64,000 nucleotides of DNA from Effrenium voratum (Eukaryota > Sar > Dinophyceae > Suessiales > Symbiodiniaceae). Made by a program: the position numbers and the translations under genes. The notes below the pieces were generated by a model that had not been told where the DNA came from, did no database searches, and saw nothing but the letters and a program-made list of their open reading frames with translations. The stretch spans positions 1,812,200 to 1,876,199 of the forward strand of contig CAUJNA010003316.1 in NCBI GenBank assembly GCA_963377175.1, read 5' to 3'. Numbering within the stretch: position 1 is the first letter of the stretch; every line of letters starts with the position of its first letter. Below, piece by piece: positions 10,016 through 20,760 of the stretch.

Positions 10016-10519
10016 TGCTTCTAGAATTATGGATTCTTTGATGGGGGCGTAGCAAAGCGCCGAAAACAAACACCAAAGGATCCTGAAGCTGATTCTTAAT
10101 CCACACCAAAAACTGCAGCAAGCGTAACATAGAGTGGATTTGTCGGCCATCTTCGCTTGTTTGGTTCTCAGACACGAACAGGGTCAGAATCTTTGGCTTT
10201 GGCTATTGTCAATGGCCCAAGTCAGCTCCAACCAGTCTGACACCAGAAGCGTTAAGACCCAAAGTGGAAAGGAACCGGTCTCGGGATATCCGGATATCCG
10301 GAGATCCAATGGGAATTTCCATCTCAGGCCTTCAGCGTCCAATCCCCACAGATACCGCCACCGTTCTGTTGGCTTACGAGAGGCGGACAGCTTCGCTTTT
10401 CGTCCCGCTACCTGCCAGGGGATATCCATGTCGGAGCCTCGTTCCACTTCTGCGCTGCATGCCTCAAGAATCGAGCAAAGAACAAGCCTCAGCAACTCCG
10501 GCTTCCAGCCTCAAACCCC
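10016..10519. other. Unassigned eukaryotic-type sequence
   Basis: No gene. A small nested palindrome 'gatatccggatatccgg' lies near 10,285. Confidence 0.4.
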
Positions 10520-11415
10520 AACATTCAGGTGTTGGATTGGAGGTAGAAGCAAGCAGTTGGCTAAAACCCACAAGTAGTGTCCAAAAAGCAACCTTCGGGT
10601 GTTGGATTGGAGGTCGAAAAAAGCAGTTGGCTAAAACCCACAAGTAGTGTCCAAAGGGAAACCGTCGGGTGTTGGATTGGAGGTAGAAGCAAGCAGTTGG
10701 CTAAAACCCACAAGTAGTGTCCAAAAAGAAACCTTCGGGTGTTGGATTGGAGGTCGAAAAAAGCAGTTGGCTAAAACCCACAAGTAGTGTCCAAAAAGAA
10801 ACCTTCGGGTGTTGGATTGGAGGTCGAAAAAAGCAGTTGGCTAAAACAAACAAGTAGTGCCCAAAAAAGCAACCTTCGGGTGTTGGATTGGAGGTCGAAA
10901 AAAGCAGTTGGCTAAAACCCACAAGTAGTGACCAAAAAGAAACCTTCGGGTGTTGGATTGGAGGTCGAAAAAAGCAGTTGGCTAAAACCCACAAGTAGTG
11001 ACCAAAAAGAAACCTTCGGGTGTTGGATTGGAGGTCGAAAAAAGCAGTTGGCTAAATCCCACAAGTAGTGTCCAAAAAGCAACCTTCGGGTGTTGGATTG
11101 GAGGTCGAAAAAAGCAGTTGGCTGAAACCCACAAGTAGTGTCCAAAAAGCAACCTTCGGGTGTTGGATTGCAAGTCAAAAAAAGCAGTTGGCTAAAACCC
11201 ACAAGTAGTGTCCAAAGGGAAACCGTCGGGTGTTGGATTGCAGGTAGAAGCAAGCAGTTGGCTAAAACCCACAAGTAGTGTCCAAAAAGCAACCTTCGGT
11301 GTTGGACTGGAGGTCGAGAAAAGCAGTTTGCTAAAACCCACAAGTAACCCACAAGTAGTGTCCAAAAAGCAACCTTCGGGTGTGGAATTGGAGGTAGAAA
11401 AAGCAGTTGGCTAAT
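10520..11415. repeat. 70-bp minisatellite, about 12-13 copies
   Basis: The unit (key segments 'cttcgggtgttggattggag', 'gcagttggctaaaacccaca', 'agtagtgtccaaaaagcaac') repeats with an exact 70-base step from about 10,530, with point variants (recurring 'gggaaaccgtcggg' versions) and one partial insertion near 11,331. Because 70 is not a multiple of three, all three frames cycle; the long open frames across it follow from that and are not genes. There are no unique spacers, so it is not a CRISPR array. Confidence 0.9.
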
Positions 11416-11585
11416 CCAGGTGGGGTTGTACAACACAAAGGGGCCAACAAGAGCGATTGCTTCCACAATCTTGGCAGTAGTGGGACAAAGCCTAAACGGG
11501 GCAGCTGGAGTAGGCTTACAACTGTCTCGCATTTGGTGTGAATTCCTGACTGCTGATTGGAAGCATGCAGTACGGTTTGCACCCC

Positions 11586-11712
11586 TACTGTGGATGGACG
11601 AATTCCTGCACCACTTTGAAACCATGCAAAAACCATGGATTGTTGGTATTTACAGAGAAAACCTTAATTGCAGGGATTCTTAGGTGGTACAGAATTGCGT
11701 CCATCCACAGTA
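11586..11712. mobile_element. Inverted-repeat element, family B copy 4 (best preserved)
   Basis: A 127-bp element running from TACTGTGGATGGACGAATTC to GAATTGCGTCCATCCACAGTA. Both ends sit inside a TA dinucleotide, as expected for TA target-site duplication (Tc1/mariner- or Stowaway-type insertion). Confidence 0.7.
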
Positions 11713-11940
11713 TGTTGATGCTCTGTGCAGAATACTTGAGCCTTGTTGACCCCTCAAATAGACGTTGCCAGTTCGCAGGCATGTTAAAACACACAGTTGA
11801 GTGGTCCCCTCGACCGCCAGCAGTGGACGACACACCCAAAAGCTTGAATAGTCTTTGGTCTTTTAATCAGGGGCAACTGCGGGGGGGACAGCCCAAAGAC
11901 AATTAATGGAATAAAGCAACCCCTTGACGTGTTTGCTGAG

Positions 11941-12057
11941 TTGGTGTTGACCCCTTAGCAAAAAGCGAATACCTTGTTCAGGGTTTAATGGAAAACCCGA
12001 AAAGTCCCTTGATGTCCCAAAAAGTTAAAGTCTAAAGATCTGACCCAATAGCAACCC
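11941..12057. mobile_element. Inverted-repeat element, family D copy 3 (diverged)
   Basis: Shares 'aaaaagttaaagtctaaagat' and 'acccaatagcaa' with the other family D copies. The left end is 'ttggtgttgacccctt'. Terminal repeats are degraded. Confidence 0.5.
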
Positions 12058-12356
12058 CCTGAGGGAATCCCTTGACTTTCCCAAGGCTGAGGACCCCTTG
12101 ACTAGGGTGGACACCTAGCAGGTTGTTGTTTTACACCGCATCTGCACACCTGGTTATTTGAATGGACCCGGTGTTCACCTGGTTCCCTATATTATATATC
12201 CCCCGTAAACATCACCCCAACAGGAGGAAACTCACCAAAGTCCCAAAAGTGACTAAAATTGACTAAAGCTCCAGGAACTCAGGATTTGAGATTTGAGACA
12301 AACCCAGTCCCCAAAAAATCTCACCTCGCCCCACTCGAGTTGCCATGGTGCAGTAG

Positions 12357-12416
12357 GGCCGTCGCACGACTCCAATGCTCGCAGGCGGAAATGCCCGCGC
12401 TGCAAAGGAACGCATC
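12357..12416 (-). CDS. Exon-like fragment, PPR repeat
   Basis: The minus strand reads DAFLCSAGISACEHWSRATA. 'xxxxSAGISACExxxRxxxA' is the hallmark Ile-Ser-Ala-Cys-Glu helix of algal and dinoflagellate PPR proteins. Only 20 codons are clearly PPR; the reading upstream on that strand is less typical. No start or stop. Confidence 0.5.
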
Positions 12417-12419
12417 GGT

Positions 12420-13716
12420 CCTTGGGCTTGCCGAGCATTTGCCCCAGAGGCCTCTTGCCACGACTTGGCAGCCAAGCAAACATGCAATGCAATGTAGACA
12501 CGGACACCTCTGAAAACATCATTGCTTTCGGCCGGCCCAAAACTGCGGGAGCGAGCAACAAAACAGCGCTGACACCCTCCCAGTAGGTTTGACCATTTTT
12601 GAAGATGCCTTCCGTCAGAATAGGTTTTGCTTGTTGTTTTGCGGAAGAGGGATGATCATATTCTGGAGTGCCATGGGCCATGACTCTTCATCTTGACCTG
12701 ATTAATCAAAGGTCACTGGCAGCTGAGAAAATTGAAATCTTTTGAAACATCCAAAATGGTCATTAATCAGGTGCCCGAAAGGTAGAAAAAAGGGGCCAGT
12801 TCGGGATTGTCTTGTCCATTTTGGATGGGAAAAACCAAACAAAAAGGGCAAAAGAAGGATTGGATTCAAAGCAATCAACCAAAAAACTGATTTGTGGCCA
12901 TTCCTAGTTTTTGTCTAGGCGTGTTGCAGCGATCCGCAATCACCGAAGGGTTGCCGAGCCCCGTGAAACAAACAAGTACAAACGACATGTGCGTAAAACA
13001 AGGCCCGGATCACCCGCCGGTTTTCTCAGAAAACTGAAAAGGCTGTCTCCAAGTGGGCGAGCACCAAAAATGGGTGCCCCCTTTGAAAAGCAACCCCCAA
13101 CAAGTACCTGCTCAACAAACATACCAGAGTCAAGACTCACTGGAGCACCAAGCCCAAGTTTGCTCTTGAGAAATGTGGGCACGTTCAACTATGAATGTAG
13201 CTTATCCATGCGGTTGTGCTGGTCATGTGACATGTGTAGTGGGCTCGCTGAATCCACGGCAACTTGCTGTAGGTACAATTTGGGCGTATCTTTTTGTCTG
13301 TGGTGGAGCCACTGAAATGGAGGCTCTACTTGTGGTTCCCCTTTAAAACCATAACAAGAGGTTTACCAACTCCAAGACGAGCCCCCCATTTAGCTCGATC
13401 CAAGCTCGCCCCCGGGACCCAGGCGTTATGCCATGGAGTTCCGGCTGCCCTACCGTGGGCGTGCCCTGGGCGTCCACCCCCCGGCAAAGCTGTTGCTCCG
13501 TGAAGCGCCTGGCCCTTGAAAGGCCCCCCCGCTGTTTTTCCAGCATTTGAGCCACAAAAAAGGTGGCACAAAATGGTACAAAGCCATTCACAAGGGGCGG
13601 TTTCGAGGTCCAGGGGGCTCATTTCCACGGGGTTCACAGCTTGGTGCCAAAGAGAAACCCAGAAAACAGAAAACCACGTCGCTTTCCCAGCGGCCCGTCC
13701 CCAAAGTCGCCCTTCT
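12420..13716. other. Unassigned eukaryotic-type sequence
   Basis: No gene can be supported. A GC-rich island at about 13,380-13,760 leads into the next PPR-like fragment; its open frames on both strands are compositional. Confidence 0.4.
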
Positions 13717-13809
13717 GCGGAGCGTCTCCAGGTTCGCCGCTTGCGACGCGCGGAGCGCTGCCATGGCAAGCTGCCAGTGCGCGGAAGCCGCGGACACCAG
13801 GATGGTGTA
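13717..13809 (-). CDS. Exon-like fragment, PPR repeat
   Basis: A 31-codon minus-strand stretch reads YTILVSAASAHWQLAMAAL, then RASQAANLETLR. It fits PPR helix A ('YTxLVSAxxxxxxWxxAxxxL'). It is flanked by frame-breaking sequence and is the most upstream (minus-strand sense) of the clear PPR fragments. Confidence 0.5.
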
Positions 13810-13859
13810 GTGAAAGCGGTTGACCTAACGCACACTTCCCCTACCACGCCCCCAACGCG

Positions 13860-13975
13860 CCCCCAACCCCCCCCCCAACCCCCCCCCCCCCCCCCCCCCC
13901 CCCAACCCCCCACCCCACCTCCCACCCCAACCTCCCCACCCCACGCCACCCTACCCCGCCCCCTGTTGCCCAAGA
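13860..13975. repeat. Poly-C / C-rich tract
   Basis: Runs of C interrupted by AA and CA, including one uninterrupted run of about 24 C. Likely a hard sequence to read accurately. Confidence 0.8.
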
Positions 13976-16900
13976 GTAAGACCCGAATCTCACCTGCCCC
14001 TTCGGGACCTTAAAAGCGTGAGGTGATCACCTTTTGGGACAAGCAAGGAAAGCGAGAAAGGTGAGAGAAGGCTGACTCGCTTTGAGCAAGGCACGGGCGC
14101 TCCCGTACTCACCCCAAAAGGAAGTCTTATTTGCAAAAACCTGGGGGGGAAGGAAGGATTGGGGGTGGGGGGGTGTTGTATAGAGCAATTGACCTGGCAA
14201 TGCAGGAAGTGAGTGGTACTCCTAATGGTTTTCACATAAAACCCAAAAGGTGATGTGTGTGTGTGTGACCCAAGAGCTTTTCCGACTCAGGCTTTCTGGC
14301 ACCACCTCAACCGATCGGGGCATTAACAAACCTAAAACAAGACAGGATTGCGGTTGACCCCTCTCAAATAACAACATTTGTGGGTCCAATGGAAAATCAG
14401 ACCTGTTTCAACCAAAAAGTCAAACTCCAGCTGCAACTTCTTTGAAACCGGATGGTAGAGGAACCCGAGTCACTGCAAGGGACCCTTCTCCGAAAGCGGA
14501 TATGCTTTCCCCATCAGGGAGCCCCTGCAAAACGATGGCCTTGTTGTTGCTTCCATGTCGAGACAGAAGTCACCAACTCTGTGAATTTGGGCTTGACGGC
14601 TCCAAATTTTGGTTTGGAGGTGTTCGCCCCTCACAGATTTCAGACGAGTAGACTTGTAGAACTCCACCTGCGGCAAATCTAGTCGAGTTAATTAATGTCA
14701 TGTGTTGGCCCGTGCTCGCTTTTCTAAAACATCCAGTAGAAAAAGGCCAACCTGTTGGACCTTCACATGGCTCAAAACTGGGTCAACAGCTTGGTGCTGG
14801 AGAAGTGAGAGGGTGAATCTGAACGTCGCATATTGCCTGCTGCAGCACGTCAGAGGGCAAATAAGCGAAAGTTGCGTGTGCGAAGATTGCGGGGACAACT
14901 GTAGCAGTTCGACAAAGGGGTCCTATCAGAACCTGACCAGGCCCTATTGTTGGGATTGAGGCCCCTTGCAAGGCGTTGACCATGGGTTGACCCTGCAAAA
15001 CCGTAGACAGCAGAGTTCCCTTCTGAAATCCTTGTCAAAAGGTTCCCAAACATAATAAGGAACTTGCGAAACTGGACGGGTTCCTGTCCCTCTCGCATGA
15101 TGTAAAGGTCTGGGGGGGCACCCGCAAGGCCCCAGCCTGAACGTTGGTTCTGGCAATGTTCGACAGCAACTGGAGAGAGAGCCGCCTGCAACTTCTGTTT
15201 TTTTTTTTTTTTTTTCTCTCTCTCTCTCTCTCTAGATCTCTATCTCACTCTGGTGCCTCCAACGTGCCCAGAGCAATTAAACAGGGTTGGGCTTGGCCGG
15301 ATTCCTAGATATAGGACTTCCTCCTGGTTTCTTTTCGAGAAAAAGGTTGGCCACTTGTTAGTTACTTTGGGCAGAAAAATCAAAGGGCGAAATCGGCACT
15401 TTTACCGAGGCGTAGGAACTCACATGGCCGCCCGGTTACGGTTTGTATTGCCCTCTCGCGGGGAAACCATTTTTGGTATGTAAAGGGAAGCCAAGAGGAA
15501 ACCCTTGCCATTTTCAAGAAAACGACTTCTATTCTCCAGAAACGCCCAAAAAGGAAAAGCAGCACGATCAAACCCGTTGCTGCCTTGGATGCTAACCGCC
15601 TGGACCCTGCAAACCAGGCACCCCCGCATCTCCCAATATTCCCCCGAGACCAGCCGGAAGGAACTGGAAGACCAGACCCTCCACCCACTCCAAATCAGGT
15701 GCCTCCCCCTCAAGTTTGGATCCTCGTGTTCCCGGGTCTCCGGTGTGGATGGTTCAGGGTTGATGGTTGGTGCCTGGAATCGCAGTGACCGGGGGATTGC
15801 CCCAGCGTGCAAAGAGACCCATTGAAAGTCCACAGGGAAACGCCGCAATTCCAAGACCTGAAGCCAGGCCACCCATCATGGTGAACCCATCATGGGCCTT
15901 CCGCAAGGCTATATGCAAAAGAACCAAGGCGAAAGCACACGGACCAAGCCGAAGGCTTTGGAGTCGAGCCCTTAGGTCGAAGGGTGACGGAAGACGGGGC
16001 GGTCGGTTGGTTGGTCGGTTGGTTGGAGAAAATACTTCAGACCCATTCAAAACCACAACGCTAGATATTGCAAGGCTATCAGTTTGTCTTCCTCTTTTCT
16101 TTTTTTTTTTGGGGGGGGGGGGGGGGACGGCGTGTCAGTTTTGAAGGTTGATGGAAAATTGTCACTTGAGGGTCGTCTCCTATTGGTTTCCTTTGGCATT
16201 GTCAGATACTAGTATTGCGGGATGAAACACACTCCTGGAAAGGGAGCCTCGCCCCGCATGGCACCTGCCCCCTGAAAATGCAGTTCATTTACAGTGCCCT
16301 GTGTTTACCTCAGAACCCGCGTTTTAACTGGCATTGCTCATTTGCTCCTGTTCAATGGTTGCGGCTCGAAGGCCTTTTGGAATATGGACTACACGTGCCT
16401 TGTGCTTCAAACTGCAACCCTTTTTGGCTATGAAGTCCACCGGGCCAGCGAAAGAAGCCTAGGAACTCAGAGACGCTGCCTCGCTCGCGCGAGCCAACGG
16501 GCCAACGCCTGGGCGAGCGCACCGCTTGCTGCAGCTCGGCCGCTGCAGCCTTCGCAGCCTTTGCCCAGACGCCCCCCACGAAGCTGGCGAAACCCTTTGA
16601 TTTCTCGCTGAAGGGGGCCCTTCACAAATGGAAAGGCTGAAGCCAGCGCTTCTCAAGGGGGAATTTGTATGTATGACTTGCTGGAGTGCATTGCCCTTTG
16701 CCCGGCTGGTTTGAAGGGAAAGTGCAAGGGAACCCACAGAACCCAATCTTGAGGGCTCACCGTGAAAACGGAATCCGCAGGTTGAGAAATCATCGCTTCC
16801 GGCTTTCTCAGGTGCCCCAGGCCAACAGATTCCCATGAAATGGTCCGTCCTCTGAAAGAGCTTCACTCCAATCCCAGGCCCCCAGAACTCACCTGAAAAG

Positions 16901-17788
16901 AGCATCAATATCCCCGGCCCGATTCCCATGCGTCACTCTTCCCCATGGCGAAAGGCGTCTCTTTTTCGCTGGCTTCCCCAGTGGTCGCTCCCTGTCAAAG
17001 GGTTCCGTAGCCACTGCCCCGCCCACCGAAGGCCTTCGAAAAGCTCCAAAGTCTCAGGCGCTGGCGTCGCCATGCCCTCTCGTCCTGGGCACGTCGTTTT
17101 CTTTGCGCGGCGAGTGTGCAAAAGTGGAAGAGGCAGCGAGGGACTCGCTAGGAACTCACCCAAACACCCTGGGACTCGGAAGGTGCCATTGAACAGTGTA
17201 ACAGCCAGGCGGCAAATGGGGTGACTTGGGCCATGAAGCGTGTGGCCATGACATGATATTTTATAGTTCTGATCCATGGGTGTGTCTTTTCCTTGGGATG
17301 CCCCCAAATTTTCTGGAAACAATATTCGAAATGGAACGCAGAAAGGCCGATTATTTTATAGGCACCCAGAACTACTGCGACAAGAAAGTAACCTTCACCA
17401 CGAGCTGGCTTCTTGCAGAGGTCGCTATTCGTCGTAGCGTGGGGATTGGACAGCAACAAGCAAGGGAAGCGAATTATATAACTGTGTTTTAAGTTCTCCT
17501 GTCACTCCGTTTCGCAAGCAAGGCTAGAGGCTATAATAGGGTTTGTATCAAAAGCTTCTTCGTGGGCCCTCATGGCAATTCAACTCATATATATATATAT
17601 CTTACAAATCGCGTTTGCCCCCAGAAAGTGATCCGCTCATGTCCAACATAACCCTCAATTTGCCTCCGCGCCTGGCTGGCGTGAGTTTCTTGTTGATTGC
17701 CTAAACAAAGGCGTGGGTGCAAAGATGGTGCTCGGGTCAGGTTTGGCTTATGACATGTTCAGCCCCCTTCTTTGGAGCCGTCATCCTC
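13976..17788. other. Unassigned eukaryotic-type sequence with short microsatellites
   Basis: No gene is supported. Contains T(n)/(CT)n at 15,198-15,233, a T-run then G-run at about 16,100-16,126, (GT)n near 14,251-14,267 and (TA)n near 17,586-17,600. A GC-rich stretch at 16,480-16,590 has an Ala-rich minus-strand reading that is only faintly PPR-like. Confidence 0.4.
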
Positions 17789-17900
17789 CTAGGTCCTCCA
17801 GATTTGAGAGTTTAGAACAAGGGTACCATATTTTTTCTCTGTAGTCTATTTATGTGAACCCTCCAAAAAAGGGTAAGGGATGGTGCTTGCCGCCATCACG
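17789..17900. mobile_element. Inverted-repeat element, family C copy 1 (left half)
   Basis: Begins CTAGGTCCTCCAG and shares 'agaacaagggtacca' and 'tctgtagtctatttatgtg' with the family. A matching right end is not evident, so it is diverged or truncated. Confidence 0.5.
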
Positions 17901-18789
17901 AGGTTTGGGTTCGTCCTGTGCAACATATGGGTTTTGTTGTTTTAAGGGGCCCACCCGATGTGGTGACTTGCCTTGTTTCCTAGCTAAAACAAACCCAAGA
18001 AGGGTGCGCTCACAAAAGACGAGTCACCTAATATGAGATAAACCCTGGGCTGAGTCTTGATCCGACACTCCCATCTGATGGTAGCCGTCCTGGCACTTTC
18101 TGGCCGCATCCAGCCATCTGCTTCAGGCAACCGAGTGGCTCAGTCGAAAGTCGGACCCCTGTGAGCAGAACAACTTCCGTCGAAATTCCTGCAAACATTG
18201 GCTACAACTGCCCGGGTCTATGAATCTGAACTGCATTTGCCCCAGCTCCGGATGATTGAAGCTTCTTGGAGCCCTTCGACCAAAGGCCTGGTTCTCTAAG
18301 AACCAAACCTGAGTGCAATTTGTCTGCAGGGCTGCTCCCAAAACTCAAGGGGAAACCAAAGAAAACGAAACCAGATTTCATCACCTTATAGAGGTCCGAA
18401 GTGTGATTGGATCAAGTTCCCCTGTTGATTTGTGTGTGTTTGTTTTCCTGGGTTGCATGTGTGTGTGTGTGTGCTGGTGGGTGTTGACTTTGTTTGGTTA
18501 AGTTTTATGTGCTGATGTTTTGTGCGCTGGCAACATGTGCGTGCATCCCTGCACGTAACCGCCTGTACGATTCCTTGTCTGCTTGCTTCTTTGCTCCCAC
18601 CTACCTATCTTTTAAGTGTTGCTTTGTTTCCGCTTGATCGGTTGGTCCACTATCGCGCCACAGGTTGGTTCTTCAGGGGTACTGGCCAGCTTCTTCTCAT
18701 CCTCACAAAGCCACACACAAAAAACAACACACCACAAGGATGCAAAAGAAACACACAGTCAGACTGCCTGCCAGTTTGCGGCTGGTGAA

Positions 18790-18910
18790 AGCTGATCTCA
18801 TTATTCTACCATCAAAGTCACCCCCTATGTGGAAACACCCCCATTTTCTGACTTTAACCCCCAGAAATCGTGAAAAAAATAATGACCCCAGAAAAATACA
18901 AGCTGATGTT
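18790..18910. mobile_element. Inverted-repeat element, family I copy 1
   Basis: Shares 'tcaaagtcacccccTatgtgg' and 'tttgactttaacccccagaaatcg'-like blocks with 20,648-20,760. The ends read ATTATTCTACC and AATAATGACCCC. Confidence 0.45.
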
Positions 18911-18939
18911 CGAGGCTGCTCTGGTTACTGGTGAAATAA

Positions 18940-19073
18940 TGTTGACCCAGGATTAATAAACCCGTCCCATTATTAGGGGGGTGTTCCCTCCAAAAGTGGT
19001 CCGAATCCCCACTCAAAGGGGACACCCCCCTATTAATCAACCAGGGGTTTATTACTCCGGGGTTTACATGTGC
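18940..19073. mobile_element. Inverted-repeat element, family F copy 2
   Basis: The left end TGTTGACCCAGGATTAATAA and right end (inverse of TGTAAACCCCGGAGTAATAA) pair imperfectly. Interior blocks 'aggggggtgttccc' and 'ggggacacccccct' form a second nested stem. Confidence 0.55.
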
Positions 19074-19837
19074 ATAGCACCCTTCACGACCCAAACGGTG
19101 TGGCTTGGCAAAAAACTGGCGGCTGCGAAAAATGAATGAACAAAAAAAACAAAAAGCAAAAGAGAAAACACGCAACTTGCCAAGAACAGTGACGAGTACA
19201 ATAAAATGCCGACGTCGGGGATCGATCTATGTTTGAGAACCCATCGGCTTAGCAGCAAACAAATCGGCACTTTGCAGCCAATGCACGGAAAACATCGGTT
19301 TGACCGTGAGAGTCGTCCAACACACACATTCTGACGATCTTTGAGATAGTCAATAATGGGCGGCCCATATTGCAAAGTGAGGGATGCAACCCAAAGGGAA
19401 ACGCTGGAACCCCTGATTCTGATAGAACTCCAAAGGTCTACGAGCTTTTTGACTATTTCTTGTTTGCATCCATTTGAAGTGAACTCTGACATCGTATACC
19501 GTAGTCTGCGGTCAGGGTAAAATACCGCGAATGACAGGGGATACCTGGCCCCCAACCTCATTTCCGTAGCTCAAATGATGGGAGGAGCCTCCATTTTCTC
19601 GGGCTAGGCATTTAGCGAACACATGCTAAACCTCCAAATGCAGGCAACTGCCAGAGCGCAAGGCACCCAAAGGGTCAAACAACTCACAACATCTATACTG
19701 GACATATTGTTTTGGCTGACAGCACTATACATGATTCTTAAGGCCGCCCTTTTTACCTTTGTGGCTTGGTTTAGAGGGAATTCAAGTGGACAACCAGCAA
19801 TTGCGGGGTCCCCAAAGACGACCGTGTTGTGGGAACT
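19074..19837. other. Unassigned eukaryotic-type sequence
   Basis: Nothing recognisable on either strand. Confidence 0.4.
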
Positions 19838-19953
19838 AGGCTGGAATTTGGAATTAGGACCCCAGCAAACAATTATCTTTTTTGCCTGGTTAGTGGAAAA
19901 CAAAGGGACCCCACAAATGCAAAAAAACAAGAAAGGGAGCTACTTCTGGGGAA
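19838..19953 (+). repeat. Dispersed repeat family H copy 1
   Basis: About 116 bp matching 34,085-34,202 in the same orientation (shared 'ggaccccagcaaacaattat', 'gaaaacaaagg', 'gggagct', 'ttctggggaag'). The inner part is AT-rich; no long inverted ends. Confidence 0.6.
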
Positions 19954-20330
19954 GCGAACAAGCAGGGCTTTGCCTTTTGAGCAGGTTAGTCCAAGGGCAA
20001 GACCTGGTCTGCCGAACATCTCACCGCGTGTTTTTGTGCGGTCAGGCTCTTGTGTCCCACACGAAAGTGTCCCCGAAGAGTTCTGTACATGTACCAGCTC
20101 TGTCTATGCAGGCTGAAAACTGACCCAAAAAAAGCCGCTTGCCATGGGAAGAGCAAGCAGAGTAGAGAAGCTTCATCATAGGAAAGCTTCACACGTTTCA
20201 CGTGTCTCGGTCCCAGCACGAGCGCTTGAAAAGGCGCGCTGGGCTCAGAGTGGACACGGCCGCCCGGCCAGCTCTGAGATGCGGAGCTACGACGGAGGCA
20301 CTAAATATTGCAAGGGAGCATGTGTGTTGC

Positions 20331-20465
20331 CTAGGTCCTCCAGACTTGAGGTTAGAATAAGGGTACCAACCTTTCTTTCTGCAGTCTATTTTAGTAGGGG
20401 GGTTCAAATTCCCTCCCCAACCCAAAAAAGGGGTAGCGAAGGGCACCGATCGCTGGGGTACCTAG
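20331..20465. mobile_element. Inverted-repeat element, family C copy 2
   Basis: Runs from CTAGGTCCTCCAG to CTGGGGTACCTAG, ~135 bp. The conserved interior is 'gaataagggtacca...ctgcagtctattttagtagg...ccctcccc'. Confidence 0.65.
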
Positions 20466-20647
20466 TTGCTTGTGCTTAACCAAGATCTATCTCGGGTGAC
20501 GTCCTAACCCACTTGCCGATTTCGGCCGCCGCCGGCTTTTCCCAAAACTTTGCCGCCGCCCCTTTCGGGTCCTTTGGGGACCGAAGGGCGAGCTTTGGGT
20601 GCAGGCTGCGGAAAGCATTGGGTCCATGTTCATGCCCATGCCACTGG

Positions 20648-20760
20648 CCTCATCATTTTACCAAAGTCATCCCCGAAGTGGTGGGTTAAGGGAAACAACC
20701 CACCAGTTTCCGACTTTGATACCCCCCAGAAACTGTCAAAATGATGATTTCAAGGGAAAC
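20648..20760. mobile_element. Inverted-repeat element, family I copy 2
   Basis: The left end CTCATCATTTTACC and right end (inverse GAAATCATCATTTTGACAG) pair imperfectly. Interior stems 'gtgggttaaggg' and 'aacccaccagtttccgac'. Confidence 0.5.

Noticed and set aside
10520..11415. CRISPR-like array
   Set aside because: The 70-bp units are contiguous without unique spacers, in eukaryotic-type DNA, with no cas genes.
10912..11625. 237-codon minus-strand open frame
   Set aside because: It arises from the 70-bp minisatellite; its protein is a repeated translation of the units in three frames.
16459..16590. Seventh PPR exon
   Set aside because: Ala-rich minus-strand reading in a GC-rich patch, but no clear Ser-Ala-Cys-Glu or helix pattern.
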